Shown here: positions 9,903 to 19,862 of the stretch, in pieces
Layout of the letters: every line of letters starts with the position of its first letter
Numbering within the stretch: position 1 is the stretch's first letter
DNA from: G963556115 sp963666605
GTDB lineage: Bacteria; Planctomycetota; SZUA-567
Direction: 5' to 3'
DNA length: 64,000 nt
Assembly: GCA_965140405.1 (NCBI GenBank)
Contig: OZ223208.1
Location: 3,162,001-3,226,000, forward strand
Made by a program: the position numbers and the translations under genes
The notes under the pieces: model-generated
The model's database searches: none
The model's input: the letters and a program-made list of their open reading frames with translations, nothing else
What the model was told of the DNA's origin: nothing

Positions 9903-10928
9903 TTAGGATATCTTGACGACAACCTTTACAGCTTCGCCTCGACTCATCATACCTACCCCCTCCATAGTATCTTCAATAGCTATTTCGTGAGTCACAATCT
10001 GCTCTATTGGAATTATTCCCTCTTCAATTATAGATATAGCCATAGGGAAAGTTCCTTTGGCGATAAATTTACCATGTATAGTCACTTCATTTATCACAAC
10101 CGGCATCTGATTGAGTGGCTCTCTCGCATTAGCATTTAAACCGAATAATACTATATTGCCACCCTTCTTGACGAGTGTCGCTGCTTGTGGGAGTAACACG
10201 CCTACTGCATCGACAACTATGTCAGCTCCAATACTAGTATTTTCAGTGATTATTTTGTTGATATCCTCATTCATAGGATCGATAACCCCATCTGCTCCTA
10301 GTGTCAAAGCAAACTCTCTCCTACTCGCAGTAACATCAGAGACATATACCTTTGCACCAGCTCTTTTATAAAGCATCAAAAAGATCAATCCTATAGGGCC
10401 ACCACCGAGAATAAGAACACTCTCACCTGGGTGAGTTCTTACAGAGGTTGTAGCATTTAACACACATGCCAGAGGTTCTGCTAAACATGCAATATTAGAA
10501 GAGAGATCTTTACGGACTAGGTATACAAGTTTCTCAGGAACGCATAGATACTCTGCCATAGCACCATCTCTACTATCACCTACATGTTGGAAATTATCAC
10601 AGCGATTTATCTCACCTAATCGGCAATAGTGGCACTTGCCACACCACTGATTTGGGTGAACAACGACTTTATCACCCAGCCCAACACCTGTGACGTCCTT
10701 ACCAATTTGTTCCACGATACCAGCGCACTCATGCCCAATAATCACTCCCTCTTTAAAAAATACTTGAGGAGGATTAGCAAGCCCTCTGACATCGGTACCA
10801 CATATGCTGACAGTCTCAACCCGTATCAAAACCTCATCATCTCTTTCAACTTTAGGAATAGGTACTTCTTTAATACTTAGAATCCCCGCCCCTTCAAATA
10901 CAGCTGCCTTCATTGTATCGCTTCCCAT
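9903..10928 (-). CDS. zinc-dependent medium-chain alcohol dehydrogenase
   Basis: 341 residues. The GHECAGIVEQIG motif is the zinc-ADH signature with a catalytic-zinc ligand; an earlier ligand is the Cys in SICGTDV. Structural zinc is bound by the four cysteines of CGKCHYCRLGEINRC. The NAD-binding Rossmann motif is ILGGGPIGLIFL near residue 172, with SDV after the second strand suggesting NAD(H). Sequences of this type oxidise polyols or sugar alcohols (sorbitol or threonine dehydrogenase-like). The ATG at 10928 follows AAGGAG. It lies downstream of the GRE1 operon, 254 nt away, and could act on the pathway's carbonyl or hydroxyl product, which is inference. Confidence 0.9.
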   Translation of the reverse strand: MGSDTMKAAVFEGAGILSIKEVPIPKVERDDEVLIRVETVSICGTDVRGLANPPQVFFKEGVIIGHECAGIVEQIGKDVTGVGLGDKVVVHPNQWCGKCHYCRLGEINRCDNFQHVGDSRDGAMAEYLCVPEKLVYLVRKDLSSNIACLAEPLACVLNATTSVRTHPGESVLILGGGPIGLIFLMLYKRAGAKVYVSDVTASRREFALTLGADGVIDPMNEDINKIITENTSIGADIVVDAVGVLLPQAATLVKKGGNIVLFGLNANAREPLNQMPVVINEVTIHGKFIAKGTFPMAISIIEEGIIPIEQIVTHEIAIEDTMEGVGMMSRGEAVKVVVKIS

Positions 10929-11182
10929 GCTATCTCCTTATCTATATTACTTCTCTTCCATAAAGTAAAATATATTTAATCTTACAATTATAATAATAAC
11001 TTTTAATACGCAAACACTTCAAAACAAAATACGAACATACGGTTTCCTGAGCACGATCGTATAATCCAAAACGCCAACTCTTATAATCTCAGGAGCATTC
11101 GGAACATGCTTTACAATAGCAACTATCATTGTAATGGGATCGCCTGTATGGATATCCAACTCAAATAAATATCAAAACCAAA

Positions 11183-12964
11183 TTATATTCGATCACTCAT
11201 AGCAAAGTACAGAGCACCAACTGCTTGAGCAAACTGAGCAACAGTATACTCATTGCTCTGACTCAACTGCTTCATGAAAGGAGAATTGGCCATATTTTCA
11301 TCAGCCGCAATAAATTTCAAGTCAGGGATGAGCTCTCTTGCCCCTTCCTGCATCAACTCAAAACACCTTTTGTTCTTTACAAGTCTACCGAAGAGATACC
11401 TCTCCTTTACTATCGGCTGCAAGATATTCTCAGTCTCCTGCCATGTAATAGCAAGATGATGCCCTATCTCCTTGAATATTCTATCACATGTAGAACAGTT
11501 CTCCCTATCAGGAAGTGACATTACATGCTCTAAAAATGGTTTTCTAAGATCAACAGTCTCTATTGGTACAAAGAGCCCAGCATCTTTTTCCACGACAAAT
11601 CCTTTATCAACCAACTCCTGATATAGGTCTTCACGGTATAGTTTGAAGTATTTAACTGCCAACCTAAATACACCACTCTGACTCGCATACTTCTGAACTG
11701 TTCCAGAAATCAAAGTACTAAAGTTATTTATACTCCTAAGGTCATCTGCCTCATACCCTATCTGATCGTAGCTACCAAGATCGACGACATAGTTATACGC
11801 CTCAAGAGGAATCTCTGGTATTTTACCCCTCTCATCTACCCAGCCAGTCCCTAGCTCAGTTCCAAGGGTGTGAGCAAATATTCCATCTTTGACTGAAGAT
11901 TCACCACGTTCAACAGCAATTTCTATAGCTGCTGTATATGAAGCCATAGGACCATCATTGGTCATCTTGACTACTCCATCCGGATTGCAATGAGGTTTTA
12001 GAAGGTCATTCAAATTACTCAGCTTCTTGAACTCGGCTTCATAATCAACCGCCTCGTTCTCCCTTACCCCTCGCTCTTTTAGTACCTCTCCACCTACTAC
12101 TTTATTTCTAATAACAATATCTGGAAAGCACATACCGATGCCATCAAACAAGACTATTTTATCACCATATATCTTCTGCCCCTCTCGGACACACTCTTCA
12201 ATAAGAGAAAGCGTTGCATCATTTTTTAGCGCCTTACCAAGTATTTCCTTGTACCCACTATCACCACCCAAAATGTCAAAAGTAACCTTCAACCGCATCA
12301 ATTCTACGAGGGTTATGATAGGTGTTATCAACATATCCATCAGCGGAAATCCAGCAGGAAACCAATCATACTCTTTAAAACAAACAATTTTATCATCAAG
12401 CGAAATTGCCAGCTTTATATCTGTACCGCCAACATCTATCCCACACATTGCACCGTTTACACTACTTACTGTCTTCAAGTATGAGAGCTTCGGCTCTTGC
12501 TTGGCTCTAGTTCTTAATGCAGTCGGCTTCTCTGCTTGGTCAAGAAAATCAAAGGAGAATTTCAGTCCGCAGAGATTCTCAAGCATACGATCGGTAACAT
12601 TTGTCACTCGACCATACCTTTTTCTATCTTTCCGGCTCTGCCCAATACCGAATAAATCATTGAGGTAATATACCATACCCTCCAGAGCCTTATTACTTTT
12701 ATCAAAATATACACTCATCTTTCTACCACCCAGAGTAGATAAAATATTATATACCTTTGCATAAAAGTATTTCTTGACAAACTCATTATCTTCATATCCA
12801 GCAGGGATATTTAGTGAATAGCCTTTATGCTCCTCTTCATCAATAAGATCTAATACACAGTATATCTCAATTTTGTCACTAAGTTTTGCGAATTCTATAT
12901 CAACTTCAGTAATATATACTGGCTCTCCATCTCTTGCTCTCTTTAAAAAACTATCAATAATCAT
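11183..12964 (-). CDS. large ROK-like protein with an N-terminal extension
   Basis: 593 residues, about twice the usual ROK length. Residues 1-170 form a domain I do not recognise. A ROK/ASKHA phosphate-1 motif follows (CGIDVGGTDIKLAISLD near residue 173), then GIGMCFPDIV near 275, TNDGPMASYTAAIE near 340 and HTLGTELGTGWV near 365, the second phosphate loop. A large insertion and a C-terminal helical part follow. The usual ROK zinc motif (CxCGxxGC) is not evident. It may be a sugar kinase or a non-catalytic sugar sensor. The start overlaps the activase stop by 4 nt (ATGA), so translation is coupled and the protein belongs to the GRE1 unit. Confidence 0.72.
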   Translation of the reverse strand: MIIDSFLKRARDGEPVYITEVDIEFAKLSDKIEIYCVLDLIDEEEHKGYSLNIPAGYEDNEFVKKYFYAKVYNILSTLGGRKMSVYFDKSNKALEGMVYYLNDLFGIGQSRKDRKRYGRVTNVTDRMLENLCGLKFSFDFLDQAEKPTALRTRAKQEPKLSYLKTVSSVNGAMCGIDVGGTDIKLAISLDDKIVCFKEYDWFPAGFPLMDMLITPIITLVELMRLKVTFDILGGDSGYKEILGKALKNDATLSLIEECVREGQKIYGDKIVLFDGIGMCFPDIVIRNKVVGGEVLKERGVRENEAVDYEAEFKKLSNLNDLLKPHCNPDGVVKMTNDGPMASYTAAIEIAVERGESSVKDGIFAHTLGTELGTGWVDERGKIPEIPLEAYNYVVDLGSYDQIGYEADDLRSINNFSTLISGTVQKYASQSGVFRLAVKYFKLYREDLYQELVDKGFVVEKDAGLFVPIETVDLRKPFLEHVMSLPDRENCSTCDRIFKEIGHHLAITWQETENILQPIVKERYLFGRLVKNKRCFELMQEGARELIPDLKFIAADENMANSPFMKQLSQSNEYTVAQFAQAVGALYFAMSDRI

Positions 12965-13872
12965 TTAGAAATCTCCATAATATCGCTAACTAGTTTGGTC
13001 TTTCTAGCCATCTCCTCCTTACTGAGTGGCTTAGCCTCACTAGAAATCAAATACTCTTCCTGCAAAGACGTATACTTGCTTTTAGCAAGAGGATTATAAT
13101 TTAACAACTCCACCTTGGCATTCTTGTTTACTCTTGCTACATACTTTGCAATATCTGTTATATTTTCATCACCATCGCTATACCCAGGAATGAGTGGAAT
13201 TCTCACGCAGATGTTTGCCCCTGTTTTCGTTAAAGCTTCAAAATTATCAAGGATGATTCTATTGCTTACCCCAACAGCATCGGTATGATTGGAGTCATCA
13301 AGGATCTTGATATCAATTATGAAGTTATCAACCACCTCTGCAAACTTCATTACGACATCCCTACTTGCATAAAGGCAGGTCTCAATCGTTGTATTTACAC
13401 CTGCTTCTTTACAGATCGCTAATACCTTCAGATTGAATCCACTCTGTACTAGTGGGTCTCCTCCCGATATAGTGACCCCACCACCAGAACCTTGAAAGAA
13501 GACCTTGTCCTTCATCAGCTCGTCAAAAGCATCTTTATAGTGCATCTTCCAGCCGTCAAACTTCAGAGCAAGCGAAGGACAGGCATCAATACAATTACCG
13601 CACTTTCTGCACTTCTCTCTAACAATCGTTACTCTTGATTTCTCAAAGGTAAGTGCATCATGAGGACAGCTTTTTATACACTCACCACAGCCGATGCAGA
13701 GTGTTTCAAACCACATAAGCTCAATGCCTAGTGACTGTCCCTCAGGATTATGACACCACTTACACCTAAGAGGGCAGCCCTTTGTAAAGAGTGTACTTCG
13801 TATACCATCACCGTCATGCACAGCAAAACGCTTAATATCAAAGACTACACCCCATTCACCATTATCAGTCAT
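12961..13872 (-). CDS. glycyl-radical enzyme activase (radical SAM)
   Basis: 303 residues from the ATG at 13872, preceded by AGGA; a longer frame to 13914 runs further into GRE1. The radical-SAM cluster motif is CPLRCKWC (CxxxCxxC) near residue 30, followed by a WCHNPEGQ stretch typical of activases. Two ferredoxin-type clusters are inserted (CIGCGECIKSCPHDAL and CRKCGNCIDACPSLAL), as in activases of glycerol-dehydratase-type enzymes. It makes the glycyl radical by cleaving S-adenosylmethionine. Its start overlaps the end of GRE1 by 8 nt. It is the only activase in the window, so it may serve both GREs. Confidence 0.95.
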   Translation of the reverse strand: MTDNGEWGVVFDIKRFAVHDGDGIRSTLFTKGCPLRCKWCHNPEGQSLGIELMWFETLCIGCGECIKSCPHDALTFEKSRVTIVREKCRKCGNCIDACPSLALKFDGWKMHYKDAFDELMKDKVFFQGSGGGVTISGGDPLVQSGFNLKVLAICKEAGVNTTIETCLYASRDVVMKFAEVVDNFIIDIKILDDSNHTDAVGVSNRIILDNFEALTKTGANICVRIPLIPGYSDGDENITDIAKYVARVNKNAKVELLNYNPLAKSKYTSLQEEYLISSEAKPLSKEEMARKTKLVSDIMEISK

Positions 13873-16234
13873 AACTTGTCCTAGCAATAATTTCTGTTTG
13901 TAGATCGGTAGCAAGTTCGGTAAAATACGCAGTATACCCAGCGACTCTGATAGTCAAGCTCTTATACTGTTCAGGGTTCTTCTGTGCAGCGACCAACTCT
14001 TCCTTATTAATCACATTAAACTGAACATGTATTATCTTTAACTCTACAAATTGCCTTAGTAGCGAAATAAACTTACCCTTACTAACTTCATCTTTGAATA
14101 TATCAGGAGTGAACTTCATATTTAGAAGTGTACCATTACTTCCTAGCATAGAGTCTATTCTAGCTACTGATTTTAATAGCGCAGTAGGACCACTTATATC
14201 CCTACCGTAAACTGCCGACATCCCGCCATCAGCAAGTGGTGTACCACTCAGTCTGCCGTCAGTAGTAGCACCAACATTTGCTCCCATAGGGACGTGAGCT
14301 GATACCGTATACAAGCCTACATGATAAATTCCACCGCGAATATTTTTAAAATCCTTGAGTCTATTGGCAAAGATTTTTGCCCACTTGTTACCAATTTCGT
14401 CAACCCATTCAACATCATTACCAAATTTTGGTGCATGATTTAGAAGGGTCAGACGTAGTGGTTCTCTTCCTTCAAAATTTGTCCTTACTGCCTCTAGAAG
14501 TTCACTCCTACTGATCCTATCTTCATCATATACTAGCTTCTTCAGTGCAGCAAGGCTATCAGCAACATTGGCAAGTTGTATGGCCTGAATTCCAGAAAGG
14601 TTGTAGTGCGCTCCGCCTTGTGTTACATCAAGACCTTTATCAAGACAGTTATCTATGACAGACGAAAGGAATGCTGATGGAAGGATCTCACCATGAAGTC
14701 TCTCTACAACCTCGCAACACTTTATCATTCTCTCGAAGAAAAACTCTATCTGACTATGATAGGCATTTTCAAGTTTTTCAAAGGTATCAAAATCTTCAAG
14801 TGTACCTAGAGCAGCACCCATTCTCTTACCGGTCATCATACAGACACCGTCATTGAGAGTAAGCTCTAGTGCCTTTACTAAATTGAACATTGCTGCATCA
14901 CTCCAACCGAGTGAATTACCATGAGTCGTCAGCTCAACACATCCAACTATCGCATAATTGACTGCGTCCTTCTCTTCAATTCCTTTTGCCATAAGAGCAG
15001 GAATAACCGCCTCATCATTAAATATTTGTGGCATCCCACTACCTTTGCCAATTACAGTCGCACACTTGTCAATAAACTCATGTGGAGAGCCTGAATAGAG
15101 CCTAGCTGAAAGATTAGGCTGCGGCAGTCCCAAATGCTCCTGCGCCTTTAAGAATAGGTATGACAACTCATTCGAGGCGTCCTCATTAAGCCCTAACTGC
15201 CCACCTATTGCCACATTGAAGCCAATTGGAAAACCTGCAAAATACTTGGCACTTGAAGAGCTTCTGAGGTATACAATCTGATTGAATTTGAGCCATAAGC
15301 ATTCAATAAGCTCTAGAGCACCAGACAGCTCCAAACCCTTTTCTTCACAATCATTTTTAAAGTAAGGGTAGAGATACTGATCCATCCTTCCAGGTGAGAA
15401 TGATGAAGCATTCGATTCCATTTGCAATATCGTATATAAAAACCAAACAGACTGGAGTGACTCTCTAAAGCTTGAAGCAGGATTACTCTTTATCGCTCTA
15501 CATACACTTGCAACCTCAAGGTATTCACTTCGCTGCTTCTGATCAGACTCTCCTTGAGCAAGTTCACAAGCCAGCGCTTCATACCTTCCAATAAACTCTA
15601 TAGCCCCTTCAAGCACGATTTTGACACTCTTATAGAAATCTCTCTTGCTTTCATCACAAGACTCAAGCTTTTGCTTGGCCTCTTCCAAAAGCCCAGCTGG
15701 ACCTACAGCAAGCCATCTCTTGGTATTTGGACAAATATGCCCCTGTGCATGGTCGGTCTGATTTATCTTGGCAACTTTACCGATAGCTCTCTTTACATCA
15801 CCGATATGTTCCTCAACCTTGTCCTCAAGAGTCTTCCCCTGCCAATACGGCAAGATCTCTCTTCTAAAGGTTTGTATATCCTCTGATCTAATTTTGAACT
15901 TATCCTGTGGGCGCTCATACAACCCTTCTATCTCATTATCAACCCATGATAACCCAGACTCAGGAAATATCACACCAGCCCTGACCCCGGCAGTTCTATT
16001 ACCAACTATTAGTTCTCCAGGATCAATGCGTATTTTTATTCTACTCAATGACGCATAGAGACTCATAGCACGCCTTATATTTACAGGTACATCCTCATTA
16101 TTCTTATAAACCTCTGTAACAATCACCGCCTGCTCAATTGACGCATACCTGTCTTCATCAAGCATACTTGTTTTAAGTTTCTCAACTCTATCAGTAATTG
16201 CAATTTTGTCTATCAACTCAATATACTTTTTCAT
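13865..16234 (-). CDS. glycyl radical enzyme 1, diol-dehydratase type
   Basis: 789 residues from the ATG at 16234 with AAAGGA upstream; this choice puts the catalytic Cys at residue 432, the same position as in GRE2. The active-site motif is GCVE (Cys432, Glu434), the C-x-E arrangement of GREs that eliminate water, amines or sulfite, unlike the double cysteine of pyruvate formate-lyase. The glycyl-radical loop is RVAGYTAY with Gly765 near the C-terminus. A GHICPN segment near residue 165 recalls the substrate-binding His of glycerol dehydratase. The residues after GCVE (LTTHGNS) match no subfamily I can name. It follows the sugar permeases by 65 nt, so its substrate is probably a sugar derivative or polyol. 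Confidence 0.93.
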   Translation of the reverse strand: MKKYIELIDKIAITDRVEKLKTSMLDEDRYASIEQAVIVTEVYKNNEDVPVNIRRAMSLYASLSRIKIRIDPGELIVGNRTAGVRAGVIFPESGLSWVDNEIEGLYERPQDKFKIRSEDIQTFRREILPYWQGKTLEDKVEEHIGDVKRAIGKVAKINQTDHAQGHICPNTKRWLAVGPAGLLEEAKQKLESCDESKRDFYKSVKIVLEGAIEFIGRYEALACELAQGESDQKQRSEYLEVASVCRAIKSNPASSFRESLQSVWFLYTILQMESNASSFSPGRMDQYLYPYFKNDCEEKGLELSGALELIECLWLKFNQIVYLRSSSSAKYFAGFPIGFNVAIGGQLGLNEDASNELSYLFLKAQEHLGLPQPNLSARLYSGSPHEFIDKCATVIGKGSGMPQIFNDEAVIPALMAKGIEEKDAVNYAIVGCVELTTHGNSLGWSDAAMFNLVKALELTLNDGVCMMTGKRMGAALGTLEDFDTFEKLENAYHSQIEFFFERMIKCCEVVERLHGEILPSAFLSSVIDNCLDKGLDVTQGGAHYNLSGIQAIQLANVADSLAALKKLVYDEDRISRSELLEAVRTNFEGREPLRLTLLNHAPKFGNDVEWVDEIGNKWAKIFANRLKDFKNIRGGIYHVGLYTVSAHVPMGANVGATTDGRLSGTPLADGGMSAVYGRDISGPTALLKSVARIDSMLGSNGTLLNMKFTPDIFKDEVSKGKFISLLRQFVELKIIHVQFNVINKEELVAAQKNPEQYKSLTIRVAGYTAYFTELATDLQTEIIARTSYD

Positions 16235-16299
16235 ATATTTGATCCTTTCACTGAATATCATTGAGTCAAAACTCTATTGTTATGATACACGTAGCGTCA

Positions 16300-17265
16300 T
16301 TATACATCTTCACGTTTACGCTTTCTCGAATAACAGTCAAGACAGATGATTCCCAGTATTACTAATCCCTTACAAACCTGCTGCACATAGCCACCAATTC
16401 TCAGCATATTCATACAATTCTCTAAGACACTAAACACAAGAATACCAATGGCCGACTGAGTCACACCACCAATACCTCCGGCAAACGAAGTACCACCAAC
16501 AACAACACCACAGTTTACAATCAGAGCTGTTGTATCACCAAATACTGATGACCCTGAGTTTAGTTTTGAGGAAAGCATAATTCCACCTAGAGCCGCTGTA
16601 GCACCACTAATAACAAAAGCCAACCATTTGACCTTTACTGCATTAATACCTGAGTATACCGCAACATCATAATCACCACCTACAGCGTAGCAATTTCTAC
16701 CAAACTGTGTATACCTCAAGAGAATAAAGAGAATAGTAAAGACAATAAGCATAATAATTACTAAATTAGGAATTGACCCAAGCATTCTACCATTTGCAAT
16801 CTTCATGAAGTTAATATTTGAACTTGAGATCGGTACAGCGTCTGTTATCTGTTGGCAAACACCCTTTAACAACAGCCCTGTACCAAGTGTAATAATAAAT
16901 GGCTCCGTTTTTTGATGAACAATAAAGAATCCATTGATAAAACCAATAAATGCCCCCAGAAGAATTGAAAGAACAATAGCCAGCCACATCGGCATATAAT
17001 CAAGCATCATAATTGTGGTAATACCTGAAAGACACATGATGCCACCAATTGATAAATCACAACCACCGCAAATAATCGTAATCGTTACACCAAAAGCGAG
17101 TATACCTAAAATTGAAGCAGATCTTATTAATTCAATCAAATTGTACTTGGTATAGAAGTTTGTTCCACTGAAGAGCATAAACACAAACATTGCAACTAGA
17201 GCTAGAAATGCTTTCTGTTTTACTGCTACCTTATATAATTTTTCTCCAATATGTGTTGTATTCAT
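16300..17265 (-). CDS. CUT2-type sugar ABC transporter permease (second)
   Basis: 321 residues, highly hydrophobic with about eight to ten membrane helices. It has the family's GVTITIICGGCDLSIGG segment near residue 60 and the EAA-like cytoplasmic loop around YAVGGDYDVAVYSGI near residue 195, both typical of RbsC/MglC permeases. The partner permease ends at the base just before its ATG, so the two are read together and probably form a heterodimeric pore. It imports a monosaccharide-like solute with the ATPase and three binding proteins encoded upstream. Confidence 0.92.
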   Translation of the reverse strand: MNTTHIGEKLYKVAVKQKAFLALVAMFVFMLFSGTNFYTKYNLIELIRSASILGILAFGVTITIICGGCDLSIGGIMCLSGITTIMMLDYMPMWLAIVLSILLGAFIGFINGFFIVHQKTEPFIITLGTGLLLKGVCQQITDAVPISSSNINFMKIANGRMLGSIPNLVIIMLIVFTILFILLRYTQFGRNCYAVGGDYDVAVYSGINAVKVKWLAFVISGATAALGGIMLSSKLNSGSSVFGDTTALIVNCGVVVGGTSFAGGIGGVTQSAIGILVFSVLENCMNMLRIGGYVQQVCKGLVILGIICLDCYSRKRKREDV

Positions 17266-18252
17266 TTAATTTCTCTCCTGCAATTCTTTGCGGTTATCTA
17301 GCCAGATTGCGAGTACCAGAATTGCGCCTTTCATAATTGTCTGAATAAAGGTCGATACATCTAAAAGGTTGAGACAGTTTGACATGAGCGTAATCAGAGC
17401 CACACCGAGCATCGTACGCAGAACACTTCCTTTTCCGCCCTTCAGAGTAGTACCACCTACAACAACGGCAAGAATTGTATTTGTCTCGTAGTTTAGTCCG
17501 ATCACAGGCGAAGCAGTAGTTACCCTCGAAAATAGCACTACAGACCCAATTGCAGACATAACACCAGAGATAGTATAGATAACCATAATACTCTTCTTAA
17601 CTGGTATCCCAGAGAGCTCAGCTGCCACTTTATTACCACCAGTTAGACATATTGCTCTACCCATATATGTTTTAGTCTGGAAGATATGCAAGACAACCAA
17701 ACAGACTAGAAAAATAATGAAAGATACCGACAGAAATCCAATACTTCCACTTCCAATAAACTCAAAGAGAGAGATATCACTCTTTATCCAACTCATATGC
17801 TGCGTAGAACCGTCGACTGCAATAAGTGCAATTGCACCATAAAACAAACTCATAGCATAAGTAATAAATAACGCCTCCGCCTGAGTCATTGCACCACAAC
17901 CTAGTAGTATCAGACTATTAATAAAGCCCATCAATGCCCCAAGCCCAAGACCGATCAATAGTGCAGGAACCTGCCCGAGTGGTTCTATCAAATATACAGT
18001 AATCACAGCAACAAGAGATATAATTCCAGCAATTGATAGATCTATAAACCCACCGATGATTACAAATGTCATTCCAAGAGATACCAAACTTAGCGGTCCG
18101 AACTGGCGCATAATATTGGTTAGATTTGAACCGGTGAGAAATTTTGGTTCAACAGATATAGTTATTATTACTAGTATTATAATCCCTAGTAAGACTAGGT
18201 TTTCGTTAAAATGAGTTCTATTCTTTGTACTAAAAATACTCTGTGTAGTCAT
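17266..18252 (-). CDS. CUT2-type sugar ABC transporter permease (first)
   Basis: 328 residues with RbsC-like topology. Diagnostic segments are LGMTFVIIGGFIDLSIAG near residue 60 and CLTGGNKVAAELSGIPV near residue 205, the loop that contacts the ATPase. A run of purines (GGAGGAGG) precedes the ATG. It lies 23 nt after the ATPase gene and 0 nt before the second permease. Two different permeases with one double ATPase is a known arrangement in this family. Confidence 0.92.
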   Translation of the reverse strand: MTTQSIFSTKNRTHFNENLVLLGIIILVIITISVEPKFLTGSNLTNIMRQFGPLSLVSLGMTFVIIGGFIDLSIAGIISLVAVITVYLIEPLGQVPALLIGLGLGALMGFINSLILLGCGAMTQAEALFITYAMSLFYGAIALIAVDGSTQHMSWIKSDISLFEFIGSGSIGFLSVSFIIFLVCLVVLHIFQTKTYMGRAICLTGGNKVAAELSGIPVKKSIMVIYTISGVMSAIGSVVLFSRVTTASPVIGLNYETNTILAVVVGGTTLKGGKGSVLRTMLGVALITLMSNCLNLLDVSTFIQTIMKGAILVLAIWLDNRKELQERN

Positions 18253-18275
18253 TAAATTAGCCTCCTCCCTATATT

Positions 18276-19757
18276 TTATCCCAGTGCCTTCTTCATAATT
18301 TCTTGAGGTGAAACTTTTTCAGGATCAAATTCACCTGTTATCTCTCCCTCACAGATAGTCAAGACCCGATTACTCATATTCAAAACTTCTGGAAGCTCTG
18401 AAGAAATAAGTATGACAGCACCGCCACCTTCTGCAATTCTTTTCATAAGAAGGTAGATCTCAAACTTAGCTCCAACATCAATCCCACGTGTTGGTTCATC
18501 CATAAAGAGAATTTTAGGATTTGTTTCAAGCCAACGTCCGACAATACACTTTTGCTGATTACCACCAGATAAGTTTCTAGTCTTTGTTCTAGCATTTGGA
18601 GTTTTAATACGTAGAGATTCAATATGTTTTTTAGCTATGCTTCTTTCTGATTCTCTATTAATAAATCCCATGTTGCATATTCCATTTAGCGCTGCCATTG
18701 AAATATTCTGCTCCACAGAAAAAGCCAGCACCAATCCTTGTAGCTTTCTATCTTCTGGAACAATCCCAATCCCTGCTTGCTTTGCATCACTAGGTTTTCT
18801 AATTTTTACAGGTTTTCCTTCCAAGGTAATTTCATGACCCTTGACCTTATCTGCCCCGTATATTGCTCTGATGATCTCAGTCCTTCCAGCTCCCACAAGA
18901 CCAACAAATCCCAAGATTTCACCTCTTTTTAAATCAAATGAGATGTTCTTTAATTTTTTAGTATTGATATTTCTAACTTCCATCAATGTCTCACCCACGC
19001 ATCTCGGGCGTTCTGGAAATTCATTTTCAATAGTTCTACCGACCATCTTAGTGATCATATCATTGCGTGTAATCTTATCTACAGGTTTTGAGTCAATAAT
19101 TTTACCATCACGTAAAACAGTTACTGTATCGCAAAAATCTTCAATTTCATCTAGTTTGTGACTGATATATATTATTGAAACGCCTCTTGTTTTAAGATGC
19201 CGAATAATATCAGCAAGATGTTTCATCTCATCATCAGTAAGGCTACTACTCGGCTCGTCCATAATGATAAGCTTTGAGTTGAATGAAAGTGCTTTGGTTA
19301 TCTCTACCATCTGCATTTCAGAGACACTTAGCTCTGAGACTAATGAATGAGTATTAATTGTACTACCGATACTATCAAGTAATTCTCTAGCTCTTGCATG
19401 GGTACCTCTCATACCCTTCATTTCTTTGAACCTACCTAGAAGAATATTTTCACCAACAGTCATTGAGCTTACAAGATTGAACTCTTGATATATGATGCTC
19501 AACCCTCTGTGTAACGATTCAATAGGCGTTGTTTCTTCTATCTCTTCTCCATCAAATATAATTGTTCCTTCATCCTTTTCATAAACTCCAGATAGGATTT
19601 TCATAAGGGTAGACTTACCTGCACCATTCTCCCCTACAAGCCCATGCACGCTACCTCTTTTTACTTCTATTGACACATCATCCAGAGCTTTTACTCCAGG
19701 GAATGACTTAGAAACACTTTTCATGGAAAGAATTAATTCATCATTCATCTCTTCCAT
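18276..19757 (-). CDS. CUT2-type sugar ABC transporter ATPase (two fused ABC domains)
   Basis: 493 residues, the RbsA/MglA layout. Domain 1 has Walker A GENGAGKST, signature LSVSEMQMVEI and Walker B LIIMDEPSSSL. Domain 2 has the degenerate Walker A GLVGAGRTE usual for this family, signature LSGGNQQK and Walker B ILFMDEPTRGID. It powers sugar import from the cytoplasmic face. The start at 19757 has AAAGGGG upstream. An intergenic hairpin separates it from the binding-protein gene before it, which may lower its expression relative to the binding proteins. Confidence 0.95.
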   Translation of the reverse strand: MEEMNDELILSMKSVSKSFPGVKALDDVSIEVKRGSVHGLVGENGAGKSTLMKILSGVYEKDEGTIIFDGEEIEETTPIESLHRGLSIIYQEFNLVSSMTVGENILLGRFKEMKGMRGTHARARELLDSIGSTINTHSLVSELSVSEMQMVEITKALSFNSKLIIMDEPSSSLTDDEMKHLADIIRHLKTRGVSIIYISHKLDEIEDFCDTVTVLRDGKIIDSKPVDKITRNDMITKMVGRTIENEFPERPRCVGETLMEVRNINTKKLKNISFDLKRGEILGFVGLVGAGRTEIIRAIYGADKVKGHEITLEGKPVKIRKPSDAKQAGIGIVPEDRKLQGLVLAFSVEQNISMAALNGICNMGFINRESERSIAKKHIESLRIKTPNARTKTRNLSGGNQQKCIVGRWLETNPKILFMDEPTRGIDVGAKFEIYLLMKRIAEGGGAVILISSELPEVLNMSNRVLTICEGEITGEFDPEKVSPQEIMKKALG

Positions 19758-19788
19758 TTATTACCCCTTTCAAAAGTTTAAAACTGTC

Positions 19789-19819
19789 GGCTCATTCCTA
19801 CTTAAAGCAGAAATGAGCC
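19789..19819 (-). terminator. intercistronic hairpin between binding protein 1 and ATPase genes
   Basis: GGCTCATT (19789-19796) pairs with AATGAGCC (19812-19819), extendable with a bulge, and minus-strand RNA continues into a short U-rich stretch. Such hairpins in binding-protein operons reduce read-through or protect the upstream message, keeping binding protein in excess. That function is inferred. Confidence 0.5.
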
Positions 19820-19862
19820 TTTAAGTTATTTAATTTACTATGTCTTGCAGAACAACTTCTTG

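Noticed and set aside
12138..12668. 176-codon forward ORF inside the ROK-like gene
   Set aside because: Antisense shadow of a well-supported gene; serine-rich composition typical of such frames.
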